A stretch of 64,000 bases of DNA from an uncultured Bacilli bacterium (GTDB lineage: Bacteria > Bacillota_I > Bacilli_A > RFN20 > CAG-826): positions 62,001 to 126,000 of the forward strand of contig CAKVCX010000001.1 of assembly GCA_934725985.1 (NCBI GenBank). The letters are read 5' to 3'. Each line of letters begins with the position of its first letter. Within the stretch, counting starts at the first letter, position 1. Both the position numbers and the translations under genes were made by a program. The notes under the pieces are model-generated. The model searched no databases. It was not told the origin of the DNA and was given only the letters and a program-made list of their open reading frames with translations. Of the stretch, positions 34,517-44,869 are shown piece by piece.

Positions 34517-35776
34517 TTACTTGATAATAATATCGGAGACCCTAAATTGGATAGACTTGCCTTCAGGGCAAGTATATGCGACACCTTGGCCATCAATCCT
34601 AGCCTGGATTCTATAAGCTAGGTCACTATTAAAACTAACTTTATCACCAAATAATTTGCTTGGGTTCAGCGTGATTCTCATTCCAGTATTAGCCAATTCT
34701 TCCTTGCTAGCAGCAAGCATTTCGCTATAGTCTGTATTCCAGGATAACGTTTCACCATTTGAATTTGTACCACTAACAAAATCAGATAAATAAACAAGCC
34801 TTCTTAAGTCAGCGCCATCACTAGATTGCACTTTTAAGTTGAATGAAAAAGTCGTACAGTTAGCTGTCTTCATATCATCAACTAATTTCTTTGTAATGGT
34901 AAAAGAAGAATCGCCACTAAAGAAATTGAATTCATAACCATTGGCAACATTACCTTCTTTGCCAAAATGAAAATAATCCCAACCGTTAGTATTGCAAACG
35001 GTATCAAGATTTTCAAAAGCCTCTAATTCTTCTTTTGTTTTAAAGAGTTTCAAATTCGAAAAAGTCAGGGAAGAAGGTTCAATCTTTTCATTACTTGAAT
35101 TTCTAACTTCTAGCTGAAAATTAGTTGGGTTTTCTGAGGTTTCATCACCTGTATATTTTCCATAAAAATTATCAACGGGGATAGTAAACCCATTGGGTTG
35201 AGAGAGTTGAAGCCATGGATTACCTGTATCGAATTTTCCATCAGTATTTTCCGCTATCAAGGCAATAGAATTAGCGGTCTCATCTTCTTTTGCCTCTGCC
35301 TTGGCATGGAAATAAACATATTTATATCCCAACTCGTGAGCATCAATTATTAACTTGTAATTTATTGTAACATTACTCTTAGTTTGCACCACGCCATTAG
35401 AAAAATCGCTAGTTCCCCAAGCCCCGTGTCTAAAATATCTCCAAAAATTTCCTTCGCCATTAAAAGCGTTTGGCACATAGGCAGTATAACGTGGATCATC
35501 ACTTGGCAAAGAGCTCAAGAAATCTTGGCTAGGAGTTCCATCGATTGCCCTAACTCCAGGATCGGTAAACACAGGTCCATTTCCACCGCATTCAATCCAA
35601 TATTCCCTGCAGCCATTAGAAGTTTCGTTAGCCTTTATAGAAGAATAATGATGCCACTCACCGTCAACATTTTCTCCATTAGCACCAAATAAATGGCTGG
35701 AATTTGAAGCAAAAGCAAGAGATGCCGTTAAAACAAAACCAAGTCCAAAGACACCGAATAGAATTTTCTTTTTCAT
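34517..35776 (-). CDS. Secreted protein with a Cys/His-containing N-terminal motif, unknown function
   Basis: A 419-residue protein with a clear signal peptide (MKKKILFGVFGLGFVLTASL, cleavage probably after LAFA). The mature part starts with EWHHYSSIKANETSNGCREYWIECGG, a shorter relative of the Cys/His motif at the start of the DUF4838 protein at 30135. The rest is beta-rich with two similar halves, in which WRYFRHG and WDYFHFG mark alike positions, suggesting a repeated carbohydrate-binding-type fold (inference). AGTAGG precedes the start codon. Confidence 0.6.
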   Translation of the reverse strand: MKKKILFGVFGLGFVLTASLAFASNSSHLFGANGENVDGEWHHYSSIKANETSNGCREYWIECGGNGPVFTDPGVRAIDGTPSQDFLSSLPSDDPRYTAYVPNAFNGEGNFWRYFRHGAWGTSDFSNGVVQTKSNVTINYKLIIDAHELGYKYVYFHAKAEAKEDETANSIALIAENTDGKFDTGNPWLQLSQPNGFTIPVDNFYGKYTGDETSENPTNFQLEVRNSSNEKIEPSSLTFSNLKLFKTKEELEAFENLDTVCNTNGWDYFHFGKEGNVANGYEFNFFSGDSSFTITKKLVDDMKTANCTTFSFNLKVQSSDGADLRRLVYLSDFVSGTNSNGETLSWNTDYSEMLAASKEELANTGMRITLNPSKLFGDKVSFNSDLAYRIQARIDGQGVAYTCPEGKSIQFRVSDIIIK

Positions 35777-35880
35777 ATAGTTTTACCTACTTTCTATTCT
35801 AATATATCAATCTACAATTATTTAGTAATTAACAAATAGCCCAAAACTATTCACAAATTATGCAAGTAACGTTAACGAGT

Positions 35881-37914
35881 TTAATAAAATTCAACGCTAG
35901 AAAAAACAAAATCAGATGAACTGACATAAGTTTTATTTGAATTCGTTCTTAATTCTGCATAACTAGAGGCAGGGGTTAAAGAAGTAGAAAAATAATACAT
36001 GACATGATGGCCCTGCGTTTTGGCCTTATGAAAAGCTTCCAATGGTAAATCAATACTAATCAAACCATTTTCATCAACAAACCCATCGTAAGAAGGATAA
36101 TGATCTTCATCGTATATCCAACATTCAGCCGCTTTGATATCACTTCTATCCTTTATTTTAATTTGTAAAGTAACGCCATTATAGCCGGCTTTTTCCATAT
36201 CGGCGGGCAAAGTAGGTTGAATATCAAAACTATCTCCTCCCATGGCGTTTCCTCCACTTTTCCCAGTTGCGGCAACATGGAAATAATTCCAAAGGGTAGA
36301 AAAGGAGGAATTTAAATTATTGAGTTTGTCTTTTGTTGCTTCCTTTTCCACCATAGGATCGACATAATCCAAATCACAAAACTCCGTTTTTAAAATCTCT
36401 ATGCTTCCGCTAAAACCGCGCATGATCCAAACATCGCTTTCAAATTTATTTCCATTCAAAGGAAAAATTCTAAACATCAGCGAACCAACTTTGCCTATAT
36501 CTCCCCCATTATATTTAGGGTTTGCATCGGTTGGGACATAATTTCCGTTAGCGTCAAAGCATATTTCCGGATCCCTATTCCAAATTGTAGCGTTATTCGA
36601 GGAAGAAGAAATAACCCTAAATGCGATGAAAACATATTTTTTATTATTCACATTATTGGCTTTTATAAACGATTCATCTAAGCCGACGTTGGTATCGCCT
36701 GAATAATCAAACCCTAAAACAGGATTCCCGTTTTTATAATAATACTTACTGGCAAACCTATTCCCATCGGAATAAAAAGAAAATGGAATATAAGCATCGC
36801 GAATATGGATGGTATAATCTTTTTCCTCAACTATCTTTCCATTATATTGGATAGCAAGCCTATAAGAATAATCACCTTCGTTGTCATTTATTTCATTCAA
36901 TATTTCTTCTTTTTCCTTGCCTATTGAATTAAGGGAATAAGAAACATTTATAGTTTGAATTGAATCTTCGCTTAGCTCAATATCAGGCAATATCAATGAA
37001 CCTTTTGTAAAACAAATTTCTTCCTCTTCGACTTGGTAATAAAAATTAGGCCCTAAAGCATCGACGACATTGACATTAAAATCCAAGGATAATTCTTCGC
37101 TAAAAATAATTTTAAAAGAGAATGAACCCAAACCTAATGTTTTTAAAAATTCCTTAGACAAGAAATTTCCATCATATTTTTCGCTAGAGAATACATCATT
37201 ATCGGTCAATATGTAATCTCCATAACGCAAACTAAAGTCTACATTAATCTCCCCGAAAGATTTTTTAGAGACAATCTCATTCTCATATATTGAGGCAATA
37301 TCGATAATTACATCATTAATATTGCTAGGATTTTCTAAAATAACGACCTTTATTCTTTTATTTATTTCTTCATGTCCTAACAAAGAATAAAGAATTTCAT
37401 AAGTCCCCACTTTTGTAAAGTCTACATTGGAAATATCGACATTTACGCTACAAGGGGCATTATCAAAAAATCCCTCGACGCCAAGAAGGAAATATTCATT
37501 GGTTTTTACTTCATCGCCTATATGTCCTAAATAGAACTTATAAGAACTATGGGCTAATTTCAAATACGGATTTCTGCTTATCCCCTCAATTGTTATATTT
37601 AAATTTGATTCAACATTTCTAACTACGTAAGTAAAAGAAGAGGAACTTAAAACACTGCCATTAGCCTTAACGACCATATTATCCCCGTTATAGCCTTCGT
37701 TAATTGAAATCGTAAAATAATAGTCCTTGCCTTTAGCAACGCTTTTACCACCTACTACCGTATAGCCCTCTTGTTTGCTAGGAAAAGAAACCAAGCAAAA
37801 AGTTGTCTCTTGGATCGTAGTAGAGATATCTACATCGTTTTCTTCTGGAGAAGAACAGCCATTAGAAAGAAGCAAGAGGGGGCAAATCAAGGCAATTATA
37901 TTTTGTTTTTTCAT
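35881..37914 (-). CDS. Surface lipoprotein with Ig-like domains, unknown function
   Basis: From ATG 37914 (MKKQNIIALICPLLLLSNGC) it is a 677-residue lipoprotein: the Cys of LLSNGC is the lipid site. The N-terminal part is beta-rich and Ig-like (repeated strands such as GTYEILYSLLG). The C-terminal part contains HVAATGKSGGNAMGG and WNYFHV, which recall the WDYFHFG segment of the protein at 34517, suggesting a shared beta-sandwich module. The previous frame overlaps its start. The role is probably binding of glycans next to the ABC transporter. Confidence 0.6.
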   Translation of the reverse strand: MKKQNIIALICPLLLLSNGCSSPEENDVDISTTIQETTFCLVSFPSKQEGYTVVGGKSVAKGKDYYFTISINEGYNGDNMVVKANGSVLSSSSFTYVVRNVESNLNITIEGISRNPYLKLAHSSYKFYLGHIGDEVKTNEYFLLGVEGFFDNAPCSVNVDISNVDFTKVGTYEILYSLLGHEEINKRIKVVILENPSNINDVIIDIASIYENEIVSKKSFGEINVDFSLRYGDYILTDNDVFSSEKYDGNFLSKEFLKTLGLGSFSFKIIFSEELSLDFNVNVVDALGPNFYYQVEEEEICFTKGSLILPDIELSEDSIQTINVSYSLNSIGKEKEEILNEINDNEGDYSYRLAIQYNGKIVEEKDYTIHIRDAYIPFSFYSDGNRFASKYYYKNGNPVLGFDYSGDTNVGLDESFIKANNVNNKKYVFIAFRVISSSSNNATIWNRDPEICFDANGNYVPTDANPKYNGGDIGKVGSLMFRIFPLNGNKFESDVWIMRGFSGSIEILKTEFCDLDYVDPMVEKEATKDKLNNLNSSFSTLWNYFHVAATGKSGGNAMGGDSFDIQPTLPADMEKAGYNGVTLQIKIKDRSDIKAAECWIYDEDHYPSYDGFVDENGLISIDLPLEAFHKAKTQGHHVMYYFSTSLTPASSYAELRTNSNKTYVSSSDFVFSSVEFY

Positions 37915-37915
37915 T

Positions 37916-39883
37916 TTAAATACCATACTCCTTCTTTAGATTTGCTATTGTAAGCAAAGAATTTTCACCATATTTTTTAACGCCATATTTATCGGTTAAA
38001 TCAAAGAATTTAGATGCAAAGGAAGACGTCATTTCATCACTAACCCCATCATAGTAAGGGTAGAATCTTAAACTCATATATAAAGGGGTAAGGCTTGCTA
38101 TTTCTAAATGCCTAATATAGGTTTCCTTCTGTTTAGAAGAAGAAGCATTGGTTTTAGCAATGGCATCAACAAAATATTGGCAAGCCTTATCCATTAATTG
38201 ATAAGGAAAATTGGTACCAGTTATAAAACTGCCGCTAGAATCTAACGTTATGCCTTTAGTCGTTAAATAATTGTAATGACTATCCATCAACATATGGAAG
38301 TTATAAACATCCATATAAGCATCGTCTCCAAAATAATATTTGCAGAATTCTTTTACTAGCCCATTTACGTCTTTATCAATGTCCCAACATAATTTAGAGA
38401 ATACATAAGCATCCAAATACTGTTGATATACGTTATATTCGTTATAAAGGGATTGGTCAAATTCATAAATGACATTGGCATTATGCAACTCGTTCAATAA
38501 ATTCCTAAGCGATTGGTAATGGGGATAATAGTAATAATAATTTGAGAAGATGGCCGCGTAAGTCCAGGCCATAAAATCGCAGCCTAAAACCGACCATTTG
38601 CTTAATTGATTCCTAGTACTATCATTTTGTCTAGAATCATCTAAAGAATAAACATAATCCGCTTGTATTGGAGCATATTTTATAGTAACTCTTTTATTTG
38701 GGATAACCGTTTCATCAATAGGCTTGCCTTCATCATTGACAGGAGGCTGGACATTATAACTATAAGCAAACATAGAGAAAGTAACCTCACGGCCGTTTTG
38801 CGTTTCCCTTAAATAGGAATTGACGGCTTCCTCTACTTTATTTACAAACCTAATCATCACCCCGCTTGATTTATATTTGTTTGCTGATTCGCTGCAGTGG
38901 GAACAAGGGCAAGAAAAGGCAACATCGGCTTGGCCTATATGCAAATATTCACAGGTCGTATCCTTGGTCAAGATATCTTTTAAGGATTCTATCATTAAAT
39001 TTAAAGTGGAATTGCTATTGGATATATTATAGGTAACACCGTTTGTATAGCATAAATCAAGCTCTCCAAGATACCAATTGTTGACAACCTTGTCGTCGAT
39101 ATATCTATGCTGATACACCTCTTTGTATTCTTCTTTTATTAAAGGCATGCCATTGCTATCAACCCCACCTTCTAAATAATTTGTATAGGGAAGGATAGAG
39201 CCAACCGTATGCCCTGGAATCGGGAATTGATGCCATAGGCTAGACCCACCCATATATGATGGCATAACGGCATAATCGGTATTGAACCTCATATGAGCGA
39301 CATAATTAAAGTCATTATCAAAAACGGGGGTATTCAAATAAGCCCTTTGAGGGAAAAGAGGAACATAAGCTTTATCATAGCTATAAAGATTAACTTCTTT
39401 TAAAGAAAGAGGATAATAGGTGTAATCATGGCTTAGATATTTAACGCCCAATGTATTTTCTAAAAATTCATAAACCCCATACATGATTCCCCTATCGTTA
39501 TAAGCGTTAATATAGATGTTGTCGCTTTCGGTATAAATATAAAACCCGTCTTCGTTTAAGGCTTGCTTGCTTAGATCAATCTTTTTCCGGGTTTGGACTC
39601 CATTAAATTGTTCTGTATTGCCCAATGAAATAAAGTTCTTCCCATTTAGCATTGTAATGTCGTTAAAAATATCCAAGTTTACATTCGTGCAACGAAAATA
39701 AGTATCTTTAAGTTCTTTAGCCACATAATTCTCGGTTTCGCTAGGTTCTTTACTAAGCAAAATTGCATAATCCTTGCTAAGCATGTCACATAAGAATTTA
39801 GGCGAAATATCTTCGCTTTCATTGCAAGAGCAAATTAAAGGAAGAAGTAAAACCGATAAACACAAAATTCGATTATTTTTCAT
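37916..39883 (-). CDS. DUF4838 surface lipoprotein
   Basis: A 655-residue protein with a lipoprotein signal (MKNNRILCLSVLLLPLICSC; lipid Cys at 20). An N-terminal alpha/beta domain (about 40-140: AKELKDTYFRCTNVNLD..GVYEFLENTLGVKYLS) resembles the N-terminal domain that precedes the barrel in alpha-glucuronidase/GH20-type enzymes. A DUF4838 domain follows with HIGQADVAFSCPCSHC and GVMIRFVNKVEEAV. Paralogue of the protein at 30135. Its stop overlaps the frame of the next gene. It is probably a glycan-active or glycan-binding protein; activity is unproven. Confidence 0.8.
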   Translation of the reverse strand: MKNNRILCLSVLLLPLICSCNESEDISPKFLCDMLSKDYAILLSKEPSETENYVAKELKDTYFRCTNVNLDIFNDITMLNGKNFISLGNTEQFNGVQTRKKIDLSKQALNEDGFYIYTESDNIYINAYNDRGIMYGVYEFLENTLGVKYLSHDYTYYPLSLKEVNLYSYDKAYVPLFPQRAYLNTPVFDNDFNYVAHMRFNTDYAVMPSYMGGSSLWHQFPIPGHTVGSILPYTNYLEGGVDSNGMPLIKEEYKEVYQHRYIDDKVVNNWYLGELDLCYTNGVTYNISNSNSTLNLMIESLKDILTKDTTCEYLHIGQADVAFSCPCSHCSESANKYKSSGVMIRFVNKVEEAVNSYLRETQNGREVTFSMFAYSYNVQPPVNDEGKPIDETVIPNKRVTIKYAPIQADYVYSLDDSRQNDSTRNQLSKWSVLGCDFMAWTYAAIFSNYYYYYPHYQSLRNLLNELHNANVIYEFDQSLYNEYNVYQQYLDAYVFSKLCWDIDKDVNGLVKEFCKYYFGDDAYMDVYNFHMLMDSHYNYLTTKGITLDSSGSFITGTNFPYQLMDKACQYFVDAIAKTNASSSKQKETYIRHLEIASLTPLYMSLRFYPYYDGVSDEMTSSFASKFFDLTDKYGVKKYGENSLLTIANLKKEYGI

Positions 39884-39896
39884 ATTCCCTCTCCTT

Positions 39897-42713
39897 CTAT
39901 TTAGATATGAAACTGTAAACTAATGTAGCCACGTTACCTTTTTCATCGATTGCAAAATAAGTCAATGTGTAATTGCCTTTTAGTTTTAAGGTGGCATATT
40001 TTCCAATATCAACCACACTAGAATCGCCATCGGGCCCTCTTAGAATTGCAATAACATCAACCTTTCCATCTACGTTATCAATTGCAATGGCTTTATAAAT
40101 ATAAACTTGTCCCTCATACGCTTCTAAGTATTTGGCATTTGTATAAATGTTTGGAGAGATGTCGTCATTAACAACCAAACGATAATTAAAAGTAGAAGTT
40201 TGGCCATTCCCATCTTCGCAAACATAAGAAACGAAATAGATTCCATAAGTATCCAAGGATAGATCAAAGCCAAAGGGATTCGCATTTCTTACTAAATACT
40301 CTCCACTAGGAGCAACTACGCTTAATAGAATCGAACTGGTGGAATTTATTACATCATAGCAATAGGCCATAGGAATGGAAACTAAACTTCCAAGTTTATA
40401 AATCCCGTTGGAAAAAGAAGAAGTAAAAGCAATATAAGGGGAACGTGTATCGCCGAAATTCAATACTTGAGTCGTGAACTGTTGATTGCTAATTTGGTTA
40501 ATGAAGAAGGCATCATCTTTGCAACAAGAAGCAATTTTAAATTTAATCTGGGCCATTCCAAATTTAAAGCCGGTAAATTTAGATCCATCCTCAAAGTTAG
40601 AAATGGCAGAAACAAGATGATTGTTTGCATTATATATAGAAGCCTTTTCACCTGAAACAACAAAAGTATATTTGAAATACTTCTTTCCATATAAATAGGA
40701 ATTATCTTGGTCTAAGTAGGTAAATTCTGCAACAGTAACCGAACTATATACCCTTTTTCCGTTTAAATATAAAAGAGGTTTTTCACCAAGCTGTTTAAAG
40801 GAAATTGTAATTTTTTTATTCCCTAAGCCAACTAATTCAATATCGAGGCTATCGTAATGGGCTAGTTCTTTTATATAGCAAAAAGAAATCGTTAAGTCAC
40901 TTGTTGAAACATTGGAAGGCTGATTGATCGTTACATCGCCTTCATCAAGAATAAATTCCATTCCAGCATTGGTTATTTTACTATTCAAGACATTGGAATT
41001 GGATTTATAAAAAGAAGAAAAACTAGCAGCCGTGGCATCAATATTTTTGCTAATTGATAAAACTTTTACTTTCTTTAAGACCTCATCGCCATATAAATAG
41101 GACAATGTGAAATCACTTTTTATGTTTTCAATCAAATCCCCTGGCTGATAATAAGTGTTTTGCCCACGCTTTATATCTATATTCATGTTGGTCTTATCAA
41201 CATCATCTTTGGAATAATCGATGGCAACATAGTTAGGGACTTTAAAGCTCTCGCCATAAGAAACATAATTAGTCTCGAAAGCGTCTGTAAGATAAAACCT
41301 TTTGACGTTATAATCCAATAAAATCGGATAATCAAATGTGTTCAATACTTTAATTTCGTCATAAACATTGACCTTAATTTTGGTATCGGAATACTTCTTT
41401 TCAATTACAAAAGCATCGCCTTCATTTACTTCATATATTTCATTATCGAGAATAACTTTAATGGATTTTTCCAATTTCCCATTTCCACCCTTGTAGGAAA
41501 AGAAAGGAATATTAAACGATTCAAACAATTTTACCTTTATTTCCGTTTTATTCGATAGATCTTCTAGGGCTGTCGGAGATTCTTCTATAACAAATTGTCC
41601 ATTTTTTTCTAGGTTAAAACCAAAAGCGTTCCCTGAAGCAATCTTTACTTCATAGTTACCGGTTGTCTTTGGAATAAAGGTATTAAAATCTTCTATAGCG
41701 ATCTCTTCGATTCCATTAAATATTTTATAATCGTAACTAGAGTTGGATAAGACTTTCGGCAAAGGGTAATAATGGCTTTTAGCTCCTTTGATCATATTTG
41801 AAAAATCATATCCGTATGTCAATAAATTGCCTGTATTTTTTTTAAATAAAGAATCGTCGTTGTTCAAGAAGACATCATGTCCTATTTTAACGACGCTAAA
41901 ATTCCCACTTTCTTCGCTCCTAATAGAAATATAAACTTCTCCCGTCGTAAAACCTTTAAAATCAGGATAAGCATCACTAGGATCGTCTAAATCAAATAAC
42001 AAATAATTTTGCGGATCTAAAGTCAATGAACTTGCCGCGCCACCTAAATTTAGCAAAACCTGATTTGTTGCTAAATCAAATTTAAATCCTGTTGGTACAT
42101 ATTTCCCTTCACTTCCATCTAGATAAGAAGGAGTATTAAATAAAGATTGGCCCCAGGCAACCGTATAATTCTCTAAAGGTGAGTAGTCGCTATTATTGGC
42201 AACGGTGTAACCGTTAAAGCTCACCGAATAGAATAAATTGTTATGCCCGCCGCCAAACGTCTCGATAGGGATTTGGTTTATAACGGGATTTTGATAAAGA
42301 TTCACTTCAAAATAAATATTGGAATCATAGGCATCGCTAACACGTATATGAATATTTTTTTCTTCGATAACAGTTTTTCTTAAATCGGAATAATCAAGAG
42401 AAGAATTGCCTACGATTTCTATTAAATTCTCTTTTTTGTCAATCGAATTCAAGTCCACTATATTTTTATAAGTAACTTCGCCACCTAAAGAAGAGAGAAA
42501 CTCTACGCCCTTTTCAATGGAACTATTCTTAAAAACATTCGGAATGGTCTTTGCTTCGTTACTAATGCTTGCAGAACTATAAGAAAATAAATCCTTCAGG
42601 GAATAAGATTGATTTAGTCCCTTTCTTGAAGGAGAGATTATCGAATTCACGCTAGCTAAAGAAGAAAAAAACAATAAGGAAGAGGAGAATAACTTCAAAA
42701 GCAATCTTTTCAT
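39897..42713 (-). CDS. Large secreted surface protein with C-terminal Ig/HYR-like domains
   Basis: A 938-residue protein with a signal peptide (MKRLLLKLFSSSLLFFSSLA). It is beta-rich throughout; a LamG-like stretch is possible around 560-740. The last about 200 residues form two Ig-like units (GIYFVSYVCEDGNGQTSTFNYRLVVND, then GNYTLTYFAIDEKGNVATL), a pattern of HYR/Big-type domains in Gram-positive surface proteins. No LPXTG or membrane anchor is visible. It lies directly after the permease genes, so it probably belongs to the same glycan system. Confidence 0.65.
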   Translation of the reverse strand: MKRLLLKLFSSSLLFFSSLASVNSIISPSRKGLNQSYSLKDLFSYSSASISNEAKTIPNVFKNSSIEKGVEFLSSLGGEVTYKNIVDLNSIDKKENLIEIVGNSSLDYSDLRKTVIEEKNIHIRVSDAYDSNIYFEVNLYQNPVINQIPIETFGGGHNNLFYSVSFNGYTVANNSDYSPLENYTVAWGQSLFNTPSYLDGSEGKYVPTGFKFDLATNQVLLNLGGAASSLTLDPQNYLLFDLDDPSDAYPDFKGFTTGEVYISIRSEESGNFSVVKIGHDVFLNNDDSLFKKNTGNLLTYGYDFSNMIKGAKSHYYPLPKVLSNSSYDYKIFNGIEEIAIEDFNTFIPKTTGNYEVKIASGNAFGFNLEKNGQFVIEESPTALEDLSNKTEIKVKLFESFNIPFFSYKGGNGKLEKSIKVILDNEIYEVNEGDAFVIEKKYSDTKIKVNVYDEIKVLNTFDYPILLDYNVKRFYLTDAFETNYVSYGESFKVPNYVAIDYSKDDVDKTNMNIDIKRGQNTYYQPGDLIENIKSDFTLSYLYGDEVLKKVKVLSISKNIDATAASFSSFYKSNSNVLNSKITNAGMEFILDEGDVTINQPSNVSTSDLTISFCYIKELAHYDSLDIELVGLGNKKITISFKQLGEKPLLYLNGKRVYSSVTVAEFTYLDQDNSYLYGKKYFKYTFVVSGEKASIYNANNHLVSAISNFEDGSKFTGFKFGMAQIKFKIASCCKDDAFFINQISNQQFTTQVLNFGDTRSPYIAFTSSFSNGIYKLGSLVSIPMAYCYDVINSTSSILLSVVAPSGEYLVRNANPFGFDLSLDTYGIYFVSYVCEDGNGQTSTFNYRLVVNDDISPNIYTNAKYLEAYEGQVYIYKAIAIDNVDGKVDVIAILRGPDGDSSVVDIGKYATLKLKGNYTLTYFAIDEKGNVATLVYSFISK

Positions 42714-42718
42714 ATTAA

Positions 42719-43870
42719 CTATCCTTTCAACCCACCGACAGTAAACTTCGACATAATTAGTTTTTGAGATAAGAAATAAACTAAAATAGTAGGAATTACA
42801 ACTATTGTAAAACCAGCCATGACCATAGGCACGGTCCCGGCATTACCCCCACCGGCTAAATTCAAAACGTTGTCTTGAAATTCATATAACCCATATGCAA
42901 GGTTCGAATAACTTGGCAACCATATCTTAAAAGAAGCATAATCATTCCAAGCGCCTAAAAAACTTAGCAAGAAAATAACGGCCGAAGTAGGCAGAATCAT
43001 TGGGAGATACATTTTGAAGAAAGCACTATAATGACCACCACCATCAACGAATACAGCTTCGGCATAATCCCAAGGCAAAGACTTAAAAGCGCCATACAAA
43101 AGTAAGAAATTCAGGCCTGAAAAAGCCGTGCAGTTACTAGTCATAATGGTTAAGAACAAATTATCATAAGTCGGTATTAGCCATTTGCTTCTTATAACCA
43201 TGGCACTTGGGGCATTTCCAACGATGGGGATAATCATCAATATAATCCCAAGGCTAAACAAAAACTTGCTTCCAAAAAATTTATATTTAGCCAAAACATA
43301 AGCGACCCCTGTAGTTAAGGCAACGCTAACAAAAGAAATGCCAAATGAATAGCCGATGCTAGTTAACGCCATTTTCCAAATATTGCTTGATACTATTTTA
43401 ATTCCGTTATTGGTATAGACTATTTTGTTAGAATAAGATAATTCGCTAAATACTTTTAAATAGTTGGTAAAATCCCATTCCTTTATAAAACCAACCGTAT
43501 TATACAAATAATCAGTTTCGGCTTGAAAGCTAACCTTAATCATCCACAAAGGGAAAAACAATAAGCTCACGCAATAGATAATCATCAATACACAGGTAAA
43601 ACCACGAAAGCAATTGTCGAATGCAACTTGCCTATTTTGTCTACTTGCGATCTTTATCTTCTTGTTAAGCAAAAGTAAATTTTCGGTTATTAGATTAATG
43701 GTATTTACAATAATTTCATCCTTGCTTTCTTCTTGATTCAAGGAAAATAGCAAATCGTTTAAACGAATTCTTTCATTAATGAGTTTTTTCTTGCTAACAA
43801 CAGAATATTCATCAAAAGGCAATTCCGCTTCTTTTCTATGGGGCAAGGACAATAAAGCATTCCGATTCAT
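42719..43870 (-). CDS. ABC sugar permease, MalG type
   Basis: A 383-residue permease with six helices in the last about 290 residues and the EAA loop (EAVFVDGGGHYSAFFKMYLPMILP) that contacts the ATPase. The N-terminal about 90 residues are charged and cytoplasmic, longer than usual. It overlaps nothing but is 3 bp from the MalF-type gene. Confidence 0.92.
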   Translation of the reverse strand: MNRNALLSLPHRKEAELPFDEYSVVSKKKLINERIRLNDLLFSLNQEESKDEIIVNTINLITENLLLLNKKIKIASRQNRQVAFDNCFRGFTCVLMIIYCVSLLFFPLWMIKVSFQAETDYLYNTVGFIKEWDFTNYLKVFSELSYSNKIVYTNNGIKIVSSNIWKMALTSIGYSFGISFVSVALTTGVAYVLAKYKFFGSKFLFSLGIILMIIPIVGNAPSAMVIRSKWLIPTYDNLFLTIMTSNCTAFSGLNFLLLYGAFKSLPWDYAEAVFVDGGGHYSAFFKMYLPMILPTSAVIFLLSFLGAWNDYASFKIWLPSYSNLAYGLYEFQDNVLNLAGGGNAGTVPMVMAGFTIVVIPTILVYFLSQKLIMSKFTVGGLKG

Positions 43871-43873
43871 AGA

Positions 43874-44854
43874 TTACGCCTCCGTAGATGGGCCAAATTT
43901 ATCTAGTAAAAATTTAAGTATAATGGTCAATGGGGCCACAATTAATGTCATCAATAAACCTCCCGCGGCCAAAACCGGATAATCCATTTGCTTGCCAACA
44001 AGCAACATACGGGTGTAATAAAAACCAATGTTATCGACAAAACCTGGAATAACATCGCTAGAAGTCGCAGAAACATTAAAAAAGGAAAGCAATCCAGCGT
44101 CATTTGTAAAAATTCCAGCTAGCCCAGTAATCAAAAAAGTAGACAAGGTTGGGAAAATCAATGGCAATATAATATAGCGAAGCTCTTGGTATGTAGTGCT
44201 GACACCATCAAGTCTAGCACTTTCAAAAATCTCATCGCCAATATCCTTCATCGCATTTGGATAAACAACTAGGTTAGTGCCAAACGAAAGCCAAATGTTA
44301 TAAAAAATAATCGTTCCAAACGCCAATGAGGAAGTATATAAAACACCATTGCTAGCAACATCAACGCCCATCATCATTAAAAGTTTTGTCAAAGGGGCAT
44401 TATTGCCATAAATAAAGATCTTAAAAAGCATTCCAATGACAAAACCGGAAATAATCTGAGGAATCATTGAAATAGCTCTTATCGTTTTGTGCAAGAAGCA
44501 TTTCTTGAATATCATGTATGCAAAAATCAAATACAAAGGCATGCAAATGATAAGGTTTATAAAATACATTTTGATAGAATTCCAAAAAGCACTTCCCAAT
44601 GAGGCGTTACTACCAAAAAACCTATCAATAAAAGTGGCGAAGTTTTTAAAACCTACGAAAGCCCCACCGCTAAAGCTAGTCGCAGAGGGCTCCCTAAAGG
44701 CCATAATAACGGAGTTGAAATTAACACAAACATAATAAACGACAAATAGAAATAAAGGGTAAACCAAAAAGGAAGCAACAAATAAATATTCTTTTGCTTT
44801 CCTGGCTCTCTTTTTATTTTTTGGAATTATGAATGTCTGTATTTGCTCTTCCAT
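43874..44854 (-). CDS. ABC sugar permease, MalF type
   Basis: A 326-residue permease with about six helices and an EAA loop (EIFESARLDGVSTTYQELRYIILP). Partner of the MalG-type gene downstream and 15 bp from the solute-binding protein gene. Confidence 0.93.
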   Translation of the reverse strand: MEEQIQTFIIPKNKKRARKAKEYLFVASFLVYPLFLFVVYYVCVNFNSVIMAFREPSATSFSGGAFVGFKNFATFIDRFFGSNASLGSAFWNSIKMYFINLIICMPLYLIFAYMIFKKCFLHKTIRAISMIPQIISGFVIGMLFKIFIYGNNAPLTKLLMMMGVDVASNGVLYTSSLAFGTIIFYNIWLSFGTNLVVYPNAMKDIGDEIFESARLDGVSTTYQELRYIILPLIFPTLSTFLITGLAGIFTNDAGLLSFFNVSATSSDVIPGFVDNIGFYYTRMLLVGKQMDYPVLAAGGLLMTLIVAPLTIILKFLLDKFGPSTEA

Positions 44855-44869
44855 AGAAAACTAGGCCAA

